Shown here one piece after another: positions 52,585-59,735 of a DNA stretch of 64,000 nt. The stretch is taken from assembly GCF_026341275.1 (NCBI RefSeq), contig NZ_JAIFZO010000002.1, forward strand, positions 2,271,264 to 2,335,263, given 5' to 3'. Source of the DNA: Streptomyces ortus. GTDB taxonomy: Bacteria > Actinomycetota > Actinomycetes > Streptomycetales > Streptomycetaceae. Position numbers and translations under genes: made by a program. How positions within the stretch are numbered: the first letter of the stretch is position 1; every line of letters begins with the position of its first letter. The notes beneath the pieces were generated by a model. It was not told the origin of the DNA and did not search any database. It worked only from the letters and a program-made list of their open reading frames with translations.

Positions 52585-52902
52585 ATGACCGGAGGACGAG
52601 GCCGCAGTGTGCCGCCGCGGGAGCTGGCTCGGGACCCGGAGAACTGGCCCGAGGCGACGTTCGTTGACCACCCCCAGGCCAGGGTGGTGCAGGCCGTCGC
52701 ACAGGCTCTGACCAGGCAGATGACCATCCAGGGACTGGGGCTGCGGCGCGTGGCAACTCTCAGCGGCGTCAATCGCCAGGCCGTCGCGAATCTTCTCGCC
52801 GGCAGTAGCTGGCCGGATGTGGCGACTCTGAGCCGTCTGGAGGACGGGCTCGGTGTTGGTCTCTACCCGGGTACCAATGATCCGGGATCGATGCATTGCT
52901 GA
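52585..52902 (+). CDS. XRE-type HTH regulator
   Basis: 105 aa. HTH at about 50-85 with GLRRVATLSGVNRQAVANLL, followed by WPDVATLSRLEDGLGVGLYP. AGGAG (52571-52575) is 9 bases before ATG 52585; ATG 52579 is too close and ATG 52534 lies inside the operator. It probably controls the divergent recombinase/DDE pair and, through the shared operator, the Nudix-like gene (inference). Confidence 0.7.
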   Translation: MTGGRGRSVPPRELARDPENWPEATFVDHPQARVVQAVAQALTRQMTIQGLGLRRVATLSGVNRQAVANLLAGSSWPDVATLSRLEDGLGVGLYPGTNDPGSMHC

Positions 52903-53127
52903 ACCTCCGGAACCCGCACGGTGTCTGCGCAGGCAGGATGGATTGGGCTCAGCACGCCACAGGTAGCCCAGCGGTGGGCTACCCTCAAAAATGGCATGCA
53001 GAAGCCCCTAACCGGACTCACATGCTCGGTGCCGCCGAGACTGATCCCTTGGCGGCACCACCAATTCACCCTCGTCCACGCCGTGCTGATCCTTCACGAC
53101 AGTGGACGTGTTGCTAAGCGGCGCTTC
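52903..53127. other. Gap without recognisable gene
   Basis: Lower GC than the core; only short poor frames. No repeat or fold stands out. Confidence 0.4.
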
Positions 53128-53643
53128 CTATTGCTTCACCTCCGTGCCGGCGTACAGGCCTGGTCCAACCTGCTGCAGGTATCCCTTGGTCACCAGGCGG
53201 TTAAGCCGGTGACGCATCCGTTCTATTTCTGTTCGAGGTGCGCCCTTGTCGACCAGAGGGATGACGACGTCCTTGGGGCTCATTGGTCGATCTGCCGAGG
53301 CCACCAGTGTGACGATCTTCCGGTTCAGCTCCGCCGTAAGTGGGCCAGAGGGCATCGAGGGCTGCTGCTTGCCGAGGCTCGACTCTTCATGCAGCCTGGT
53401 GGTTTCTGAAGCGTCATCCATGGAGGGCTGCGGAGAAGTCCCGCCGCCGTTCTTGGGGGGAGGCCCGCTCTCAGTAGCCTGCTCCGGGGGTACCTCTTCG
53501 AGGAGCTGGGCTGCAGTACGCCGCGTGATCGCCAGTGCGGCCAACCGCTCCTCCACCTCGGCGATCTCCGCGCGCAGTCGGCTGGCCAGCTCCCGAGCGG
53601 CGTGCTCCTCCGCGTCGAGACGCTGAAAGAGCATCTCACTCAT
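53128..53643 (-). CDS. Coiled-coil protein with C-terminal winged helix
   Basis: 171 aa. Residues about 12-60 form a charged coiled coil (LDAEEHAARELASRLRAEIA), then a Pro/Gly/Ser linker and a winged helix at about 105-165 (MSPKDVVIPLVDKGAP then MRHRLNRLVTKGYLQQVGPG). No enzyme motif. Start ATG 53643 has GTGGAG 8 bases upstream. Probably a DNA-binding accessory of the island; function unknown. Confidence 0.65.
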   Translation of the reverse strand: MSEMLFQRLDAEEHAARELASRLRAEIAEVEERLAALAITRRTAAQLLEEVPPEQATESGPPPKNGGGTSPQPSMDDASETTRLHEESSLGKQQPSMPSGPLTAELNRKIVTLVASADRPMSPKDVVIPLVDKGAPRTEIERMRHRLNRLVTKGYLQQVGPGLYAGTEVKQ

Positions 53644-53681
53644 GGACTGACTCCACATCAGAAGCTGTTCTTCTAGGCCAG

Positions 53682-53776
53682 TTGCGCGCAAGCTTTCCGC
53701 ACCTTGCAAGCAACCCTCACTCTAGAGCCAGCGCATGGCCTTGCGCGGGACCTTGCAAGATTTGGCCCTGCGCAAG
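53682..53776. repeat. Cluster of CTTGC/GCAAG half-sites
   Basis: TTGCGCGCAAG (53682), CCTTGCAAG (53702), TTGCGCGG (53741), CCTTGCAAG (53751) and CTGCGCAAG (53769) crowd the region upstream of the coiled-coil/winged-helix gene. Candidate autoregulatory operators. Confidence 0.5.
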
Positions 53777-54156
53777 AGGCACTTCCCCAGCAAGTCGCAT
53801 CCGAAGAGCTTGCAGACCTGGCCCGCCGTGGTGACGGCGAGGTTTGCGTGGGCAGACTGGAAGTTGCCGTGCGGCGGACGGTTCGCTCACCCTGTTGCTG
53901 TAAGTGGCTTTCAACAGAGGGCGATTGGCCCGCCCGGCGGGCGGGGTTCTGGTTTGAGGTGCGTTGTGGGCAACCGGGGTTCAAGGCCAGCTTGCGTGGA
54001 TGCCGCGCAGCGCGCCCGCAGTCAGCGAGCCATGCTTGCGGTGGTGGACCAGCCCTACCTCGATGCCCGCGAAGCCGTTCCTTGCCTCGTCGCGGAGATC
54101 GGAAATCATCGCGGACAACTGGAGGCCAGCGGCGATCATCTCACCGGGTATCGACG
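53777..54156. other. Stretch without convincing gene
   Basis: All six frames give Arg/Ser/Pro-rich low-quality peptides. It may be the eroded 5' part of the adjacent pseudogene. Confidence 0.4.
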
Positions 54157-54533
54157 CAGGCGCGGGACCGGGTCGCTCGGTTCTTCTCCAGGAGTGGTGA
54201 CGGCGGCTCGGCCGAGGAGGAACTGCGCCTTTCCCGCCAGTAGTTGATTGGAACTCGTGAGTCCGGCGACGAACTGGCCGCAGCAGACATCGAGGCTGGG
54301 TGGCGCACCCGGTTACGCCGCGGCCTGCAGGATGATCCCGAGGCCACAGCATCAGCGGGGGTGTGCAGCACGGCCCGGTGTTTCAGGGGCAGAGCTTCTC
54401 CGGGCTGACGTTCAACCCCGGGGACGGTCCCGCCCGGGCAGGGCGCGGGGGCGGAGCGATGGGCGAGGGCGTCGGGCACCGCCCGGGGGAGCCGCGTGTC
54501 AGGAATGAGCCGTCCAGAAACGTCAACGGCTGA
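54157..54533 (+). pseudogene. Decayed protein with ISGG..HGPV..GxSFSGLTF tail
   Basis: One frame reads QARDRVARFFSRSGDGG, EEELRLSRQ, an in-frame TAG at 54241, then LIGTRESGDELAAADIEAGW and RLRRGLQDDPEA. The reading then shifts to HSISGGVQHGPVFQGQSFSG LTFNPGDG and stops at 54533. The order (helix, EExL-R, EAGW-RLRR-L-DDP-A, then an ISGG-GPV-QG-F tail) is that of a common Streptomyces family often found with conflict-type ATPases. One nonsense and one frame change mark it as dead. Family naming is from memory. Confidence 0.6.
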
Positions 54534-54596
54534 CATCAGGCGAGCGCCGTCCAGGGTGGCAGCACAAGCACCAACGGCTGTCGACGCTGACGGTTC

Positions 54597-55082
54597 CTAC
54601 CTGCGAGCCGTGACAACTCCCGGATAAGGAGCAATTCTTCGGGCAGCGGCGGCCGTGATCTGTTCGGGGGTGAACTCGGCCACCAGGTGATCCAATGCTG
54701 CGTTCAGGCGAGCATCGGTGTCAGCCTGATCGCGGGCGATGGCATCCAGCAGCGCCCGCTTCATGTACTCGTCCGGATCCTGCCCGGCGACCGCGGCGGC
54801 ATCCTGCGCCCTTGAGCACACCTCTTCGCTCACCTGCACGCTGAGCAAATGCATGCCGTTGTCCGCGTACGCGGTCCACAAAGCGTCGATAGGTAGCAGG
54901 TTCTCCAGGGCCGCCCAGACACCGCGCAGTGCGGCCTGCCGGTTTGGTGCGCAGATCATGGTCAATAGCCGGACCTGGTCCGCGGAAACCACGAGCGGCA
55001 GCCGGCTTTCGCGGCGAGCAGCTTTGAGCTCCTTCTTTACCGTTGGACGGACCAACGTGATCTCGATGGCGTGGAGGGACAT
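54597..55082 (-). CDS. Small protein with ribbon-helix-helix-like C-terminus
   Basis: 161 aa. Start MSLHAIEITLVRPTV; GTAGGAG lies 6 bases upstream. Residues about 90-125 (LLSVQVSEEVCSRAQDAAAV, then PDEYMKRALLDAI) look like an RHH/Arc-type DNA-binding fold. The N-terminal half has no recognised domain. It could be an antitoxin or an element regulator; no toxin partner was recognised. Confidence 0.55.
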   Translation of the reverse strand: MSLHAIEITLVRPTVKKELKAARRESRLPLVVSADQVRLLTMICAPNRQAALRGVWAALENLLPIDALWTAYADNGMHLLSVQVSEEVCSRAQDAAAVAGQDPDEYMKRALLDAIARDQADTDARLNAALDHLVAEFTPEQITAAAARRIAPYPGVVTARR

Positions 55083-55218
55083 ACCCACTCCTACTCGTGA
55101 GGGAATGATGCCTCCGTCCTCCAGCGAGGGGTTCAGTCGCGGGCGGGTGGCCGTGGAGCAGGCGGAGTCATCGGCCGGAAGAGGCGTGAACCAGATGCGT
55201 AACAGCCCATGGCTGGTC

Positions 55219-55686
55219 TCAGTGAAGGGTGATCGGACCGTCCGGCAGCCACCCGTCGAGGTAGCCGTGGACAAGATCAGTGGTGCTGTCGACGTGTGAT
55301 TCCTGCAGGACATGGTCCAGGGTCGCGCGCGGCGTCCAGACGGCGGTTGGGCCGGGATGGTCCACAGCGACCGAGGTTGAGGATGGGGAAGACCCGGCGC
55401 GAGCGAGAAAGACACGCTCTTCTACTCGTACGAGCGATGGATCATCAGGAGGAGGGGCCCAGCGCCGCCCGACCACTGACCCCCACCGCACGGGTCGGCC
55501 AGTGAACCAGCGTGCTGCTACCCGGACAGCGGCTTCTGCGTACGACTCCGAGAGCCTGACATTGGCCTGCGGCAAGGCCCAGTGACCGGAGGCCCAACCG
55601 GGATGGTGGAAAAGAGCCACCTGCTCGTCGGCGTCGATAACGACGAGAGTGGCCATGCGGCGGAATCGAGGACCGGGAAGACCCAT
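55219..55686 (-). CDS. Nudix-fold protein with degenerate box
   Basis: 155 aa. MATLVVIDADEQVALFHHPG then HWALPQANVRLSESYAEAAV and RVAARWFTG align with the strand-Nudix box-helix of Nudix hydrolases, but the catalytic REUxEE glutamates are replaced (RVAARW). It may bind a nucleotide-like ligand rather than hydrolyse it. Start ATG 55686 or 55656; neither has a strong ribosome site. The shared operator lies 19-36 bp upstream of 55686. Confidence 0.55.
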   Translation of the reverse strand: MGLPGPRFRRMATLVVIDADEQVALFHHPGWASGHWALPQANVRLSESYAEAAVRVAARWFTGRPVRWGSVVGRRWAPPPDDPSLVRVEERVFLARAGSSPSSTSVAVDHPGPTAVWTPRATLDHVLQESHVDSTTDLVHGYLDGWLPDGPITLH

Positions 55687-55704
55687 GAGGACAGCATCGA
55701 CGTA

Positions 55705-55722
55705 TGGCCAGACAAATAGCCA
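55705..55722. promoter_or_regulatory. Shared operator, second copy
   Basis: TGGCCA-GACAAA-TAGCCA matches the site at 52523 in 15 of 18 positions and continues CCTG on its right side in both. It sits just upstream of the Nudix-like gene. Confidence 0.6.
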
Positions 55723-55847
55723 CCTGGGTGGGCTGAAAGGGCTACAGGGGCGAGTCTCAAGCGACCTGGGTTCTGGCGCTCGCGAAGAGGACGCGGTTCG
55801 CGTTGCGCGAGGCATAGGGCGCCTGCGGTGCTGGTGCCGCGCTGGAT

Positions 55848-55885
55848 GACATGCGCCCGGGCCCCCTGCGGCGCGGGCGCATGTC
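55848..55885 (-). terminator. Terminator after helicase gene
   Basis: GACATGCGCCCG and CGGGCGCATGTC form a perfect 12-bp stem, 9 bp past the helicase stop. Confidence 0.75.
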
Positions 55886-55893
55886 GGACGGGG

Positions 55894-58800
55894 TTACTGC
55901 TGGACGAGGCCCAATGCAGTCTCCTTGTCGAGGCCGCCCCAGCTGTCCGGAGTTCGCCACAGGACGTGGACGCCGAAGACGTCGTGGACGGTGTCGGCCG
56001 ACCAGTCTTCTACCGGCGGTTCGCACAGGACCAGGTAGAGGCCGGTGGCCGGGACGGGGAGCGTGTGGTTGATCTCGAGGAGGCGGGTCGCTCCGGAGCG
56101 GAGGTCCTCATACGTGGAGCGGCCGGCCCCCAGAACCTCGTAGATGAAGAGGCCCTCGCTGGTGACGCAACTGACGTCGACGACCGTGGAGTCGGCCGGC
56201 TGCAGGTCCGACCACAACAGGGCCGACTTCAGCGCGTGGCGCACAGCCTCGTGTTTCCTGCATGTACGGTCGGCAGCCGCCGACGTCTCCAGGGCGCGCA
56301 GGAAACCCTCCTTCGTGGTCGCTGCCTGTGTGGCGGGGACTTCTTCGACGGCGGTCACGGGTTCGGTTTCCTTCTGCTCGGGTTGATGCGCAGCGGTGGT
56401 GGGGGTGTTCTCGAAGTCCAGTTCGGCCGCAGCGGCAAGGCGCGCCTTGAGCGTTTCCCGTGCTTCGGCCAGGGCCTGGGTCCAGCCCGAACTCGCAAGG
56501 TTCTCCCGGAGTCGACTCACGTCCGGCGCCTCGTCCTTGAGTGCACGGTTCGTGCTTGCCGCGAGGTCGCGCAGCGCGCTCAGCCGGTGCCTGTCCGGAG
56601 AACCGAGCACGCGCCGTACGTCCACCCAGTCCGCCTGGTCGCGGCGGAGGACGCGGTTGGCCATGCCCTGGAGCTCGGAGAGGCGGCTGCGGGCATCCTC
56701 CGAAACAGTGCCGCCGTCACCGCTGGTCAGTTCGTCGAGAACGCCGAGCGCCGCAACATAGCGTTCCGCCATCCTGGGCGAGATGGGCAGGTGGCCACGC
56801 TGGTCGGCTGTGAGCACGCTCTGGTTCGTCTCGTTGGCGAACACCCAGCAGTCCAGGTCCTCGCCCGGACGCGGGGAAACCGAGCCGTGCCGGACGGTCA
56901 GGACCAGCGTGCGGTCGATGGCGGGAGACAGGGCCTTGACCTTGTAGCGGCCGCCGGGCCCAGGGCCGATGACCCGGACCCGGATGTCGGCCCCGATCTC
57001 GGGGACGTCACCCGGTCCTGTGTTGGCTTCGGCTTCGGTGGGTGGTGGTTCGGTGGTGTCAGCGGTGTTCGTGAGGCTCTCCGGGAGCGGGGAGGTGTGC
57101 AGGACGGTCAGGCTTTGCGTGCTGCGGGTGAGGGCGATGTAGAGCTGGCGCAAGCCCGCCGGGCCGCGATCGGCGATGGTGGTGGGTTCGACGACAAGGA
57201 CGTGGTCGTACTCCATGCCCTTGGCCTGGGCCGCGGCCAGTACGGACACCGCCTCGCGGCTCTGGCCGGTGATGTCGGCACTCTGATCCAGGTGGCGGCT
57301 GATCTCGTCGAGCCAGCCTGAGTCGTCGGGGACGATGACGGCCACCGAGCGCAGGGTGTGCCCGTCGCTTGTGCCCACCAGGCGAGTGGCCTGGGCGACG
57401 GTGTCGTCGAGGAGCTTCCACGGCTCCGTCGACACGGTTCGTACAGCGTCCTCGCCGGCTTCGCGCACGGCCTGCGGGTAGGGCAGCGCCGGGGCGACCG
57501 CACGGGCCAGGGGTGCGACGAAGTCCATGATCTCGGCGGGCACGCGGTAGCTCGTGTTCAGCTGGGCGACGCGCCAGTCGCCGTGGTCGGAGAGGAGGGC
57601 GCCGAGGCGGTCCCAGTCCGCGTACGTGTGGGGCCCGGTGGCTTGGGCGAGGTCGCCGAGGACCGTCATGGAGCCGTTCACCGCGCATCGGCGGCGCAGG
57701 GAGCGGGCCTGCATGGGGGTGAGGTCCTGTGCCTCGTCGACGACGATGTGTCCATAGCGCCGTGGGGTTTCCCCGGCGATGAGGTACCCGAGTTCTTCGA
57801 GGCAGACGCGGTCGTCGAGGGTCCAAGGGTCGTCGGCGGCGGTGGCCGCCCGGGGGCGGTGCAGGGCGGCCTGCTCCTCGTCGGCGAGGATGCTGTCGGC
57901 GCACGTGCGCAGGAGGTCCGGCGAGTCGTAGAGGCTCCGGAGCGCTTCCCTGGCGCCCGGTGACGGCCAGACACGTTCGATGAGGCGCTCGACTCGGCGG
58001 TTGCGTTCCAGGTCGCGGCGGATGGTGTCGTCGCCGCGGCGGCGCGGGGCAACGGCCATGAGTTCCTGCAGAAGGCGGTCGACGAGCAGGCTGCGGAAGC
58101 GGTCGCGCCGATCACGGTAGGCGCCGTCGCCGCCGCGGGCCTCGTCGAGGAGGGTGAGGAGTTCGGAGCGCGGGATGCGCAGGGTCGTGCTGCCTGCTGT
58201 GACGGTGAACGCTGCTTCGTCGCCCTCGTAGGAGGGGGCGGTGGTGAGTGTGTCGAGGGCCTCGGCACGGCACTCGTTCTCGACCCGTCGCCTCAGGACG
58301 GCCGCCATACGCTCGTCGGACTTCACCAGCCGCGCCTGCGGGGTGTCGGAACCGAGGATCTCGCCGTCCCACAAGCGGGTCAGCTGCACGGCGTTGACGT
58401 CGCGGGTGCCGAGGGTGGGTAGGACCTGACCGACGTAGTTGAGGAACCGCTGGTGAGGGCCGACGACGAGAATGTCCTGGGCCTTGAAGTGGTTGTTGTT
58501 GACCAGCCACGTCACGCGGTGCAGGCCGACCGCGGACTTGCCGGTGCCTGGGCCGCCCTGCACGACGAGGATGTCGGAGGGTGAACCTGTGACCAGATCC
58601 ATCTGGTCGCGGCGGATGGTCTCGACGATGTCCCGCATGCTGCCGCTGCGCGAGCGCTGGAGTTCACGCAGGAGGAAGTCGTCGGGTTGCAGCGGCTTCT
58701 GGCGCTGGACACGGGTGATGTCGGCAGGTGTGGGGACGGGCGGGCGCGGTGTTCCTCCCGCCCGGGTGACGGTGGCGGGTGCCGCGGGCTGGGCCTCCGG

Positions 58801-59268
58801 CTCGGCGTCCGCCGGCCGCGGCTGCGGAACGGTGGCGGCGATGGCGATCTCGTCGAAGTAGTCCTCGACGAGATTCCGTACACAGCACAGTTTCCGCCGC
58901 AGGAGCACCTCGCCCGGGGCGTCGGGCTGAGCCTCGAACCACTTCTTGGCCAGCGGGCTGGTCCACAGGAGGACCACACGGTCACTGGTCGCGGGGTCGC
59001 TGACGCCACGTCGTCCCACATACCAGGGCTTGTGCTCGTCCTGTACATCGATGCGGCTGATGACCAGCGATTCATTGCCGAGTCCGTCGTAGGCCGCGGC
59101 CCGCTCCTCGGCCTCGACCCGGTTGGCGATGCTGTCCTTGCCGCTGGCCGAGGCCGAGACGACGGACCCCTCGGTCATTTCGGCCAGTCGCGCGGCGTAG
59201 CAGTCATAGGCGCGGTCAACCGCCTTCTGCTCGATGGCGATGGTCTCGTCGCGCGTAACGGTGCCCAT
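55894..59268 (-). CDS. HelD-like UvrD-family helicase with C-terminal extension
   Basis: 1124 aa. The N-terminal part (AIEQKAVDRAYDCYAARLAE and the YVGRRGVSDP-VVLLWTSP strand pair) resembles HelD, which removes RNA polymerase from DNA. Walker A VVQGGPGTGKSAVGLHR is at about 236, Walker B YGHIVVDEAQDLTPMQ at about 505, then NTSYRVPAEIMDFV and LYIALTRSTQSLTVLH. After about 730 comes an extra 390 residues: an OB-like segment, a helical part and a final about 140-residue domain (EGLFIYEVLGAG, EDLRSGATRLLE) with a faint restriction-endonuclease look. GGGAGGGG precedes the ATG. Last gene of the minus-strand module. Confidence 0.75.
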   Translation of the reverse strand: MGTVTRDETIAIEQKAVDRAYDCYAARLAEMTEGSVVSASASGKDSIANRVEAEERAAAYDGLGNESLVISRIDVQDEHKPWYVGRRGVSDPATSDRVVLLWTSPLAKKWFEAQPDAPGEVLLRRKLCCVRNLVEDYFDEIAIAATVPQPRPADAEPEAQPAAPATVTRAGGTPRPPVPTPADITRVQRQKPLQPDDFLLRELQRSRSGSMRDIVETIRRDQMDLVTGSPSDILVVQGGPGTGKSAVGLHRVTWLVNNNHFKAQDILVVGPHQRFLNYVGQVLPTLGTRDVNAVQLTRLWDGEILGSDTPQARLVKSDERMAAVLRRRVENECRAEALDTLTTAPSYEGDEAAFTVTAGSTTLRIPRSELLTLLDEARGGDGAYRDRRDRFRSLLVDRLLQELMAVAPRRRGDDTIRRDLERNRRVERLIERVWPSPGAREALRSLYDSPDLLRTCADSILADEEQAALHRPRAATAADDPWTLDDRVCLEELGYLIAGETPRRYGHIVVDEAQDLTPMQARSLRRRCAVNGSMTVLGDLAQATGPHTYADWDRLGALLSDHGDWRVAQLNTSYRVPAEIMDFVAPLARAVAPALPYPQAVREAGEDAVRTVSTEPWKLLDDTVAQATRLVGTSDGHTLRSVAVIVPDDSGWLDEISRHLDQSADITGQSREAVSVLAAAQAKGMEYDHVLVVEPTTIADRGPAGLRQLYIALTRSTQSLTVLHTSPLPESLTNTADTTEPPPTEAEANTGPGDVPEIGADIRVRVIGPGPGGRYKVKALSPAIDRTLVLTVRHGSVSPRPGEDLDCWVFANETNQSVLTADQRGHLPISPRMAERYVAALGVLDELTSGDGGTVSEDARSRLSELQGMANRVLRRDQADWVDVRRVLGSPDRHRLSALRDLAASTNRALKDEAPDVSRLRENLASSGWTQALAEARETLKARLAAAAELDFENTPTTAAHQPEQKETEPVTAVEEVPATQAATTKEGFLRALETSAAADRTCRKHEAVRHALKSALLWSDLQPADSTVVDVSCVTSEGLFIYEVLGAGRSTYEDLRSGATRLLEINHTLPVPATGLYLVLCEPPVEDWSADTVHDVFGVHVLWRTPDSWGGLDKETALGLVQQ

Positions 59269-59306
59269 GTGTATTCCCCTCCCTTGCAGCACCCGAAGGA
59301 CGCTGC

Positions 59307-59324
59307 GACGGGCATACGCCCGTC
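59307..59324. promoter_or_regulatory. Leader hairpin of helicase gene
   Basis: GACGGGC-ATAC-GCCCGTC is a 7-bp perfect stem in the 98-bp gap before the helicase, next to A/T-rich AACTATCAGATACC that may hold a promoter. Confidence 0.45.
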
Positions 59325-59366
59325 CCCCGACGGAATAACTATCAGATACCTTCCGATGACAAACAG

Positions 59367-59735
59367 TCAGAGGGTCAACGCCCCGACCACCTGGCCGACT
59401 TCCGTCCGCCAGGTGCGGACCTGGTCGTGCGTGGGGCCGATCTCGTACTGGTGGTAGTGGCATCCCAGGCAGAGGTGCGACCACACGGCGTTGGCGCGGC
59501 GCGCGGTCTTCGCCGCGGTGTAGCAGCCCAGGCACAGCATCTTGGCCCGCATCGTGGTGTCGGCGAGCCCTGGCACCGCGGCGTCGAGCACGCGGTCGAT
59601 GGAGATCTCCAGGGCGGTCCGCAGAGCGAGGGAGGCTCCGCGGTGGCGGCCGGCGGCCGTGGCGCCCGTGCGGGCGGCAAGCAGCTGATCGGCCGTCAGC
59701 AGGAGTTCCTCGACCGAGGTAGTGGAAGTGCTCAT
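59367..59735 (-). CDS. Small helical Cys/His protein
   Basis: 122 aa. The first half is helical (RGASLALRTALEISIDRVLD), HEPN-like in look and similar to a helix near the C-terminus of the ATPase next to it. The second half has CLGC (68/71) and CLGCHYH (89/92, His 93/95), a probable zinc site. Its ATG shares one base with the ATPase stop (TGATG), so the two are coupled. No family recognised. Confidence 0.6.
   Translation of the reverse strand: MSTSTTSVEELLLTADQLLAARTGATAAGRHRGASLALRTALEISIDRVLDAAVPGLADTTMRAKMLCLGCYTAAKTARRANAVWSHLCLGCHYHQYEIGPTHDQVRTWRTEVGQVVGALTL

Noticed and set aside
52492..52896. N-terminal extension of the recombinase-like protein
   Set aside because: It is antisense to the HTH gene and crosses the operator; ATG 52491 is better.
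59269..59366. Rifamycin-associated element upstream of the HelD-like gene
   Set aside because: No GGGGCTTGC-type palindrome is present, so a HelR-like rifamycin resistance role is not supported by the promoter.
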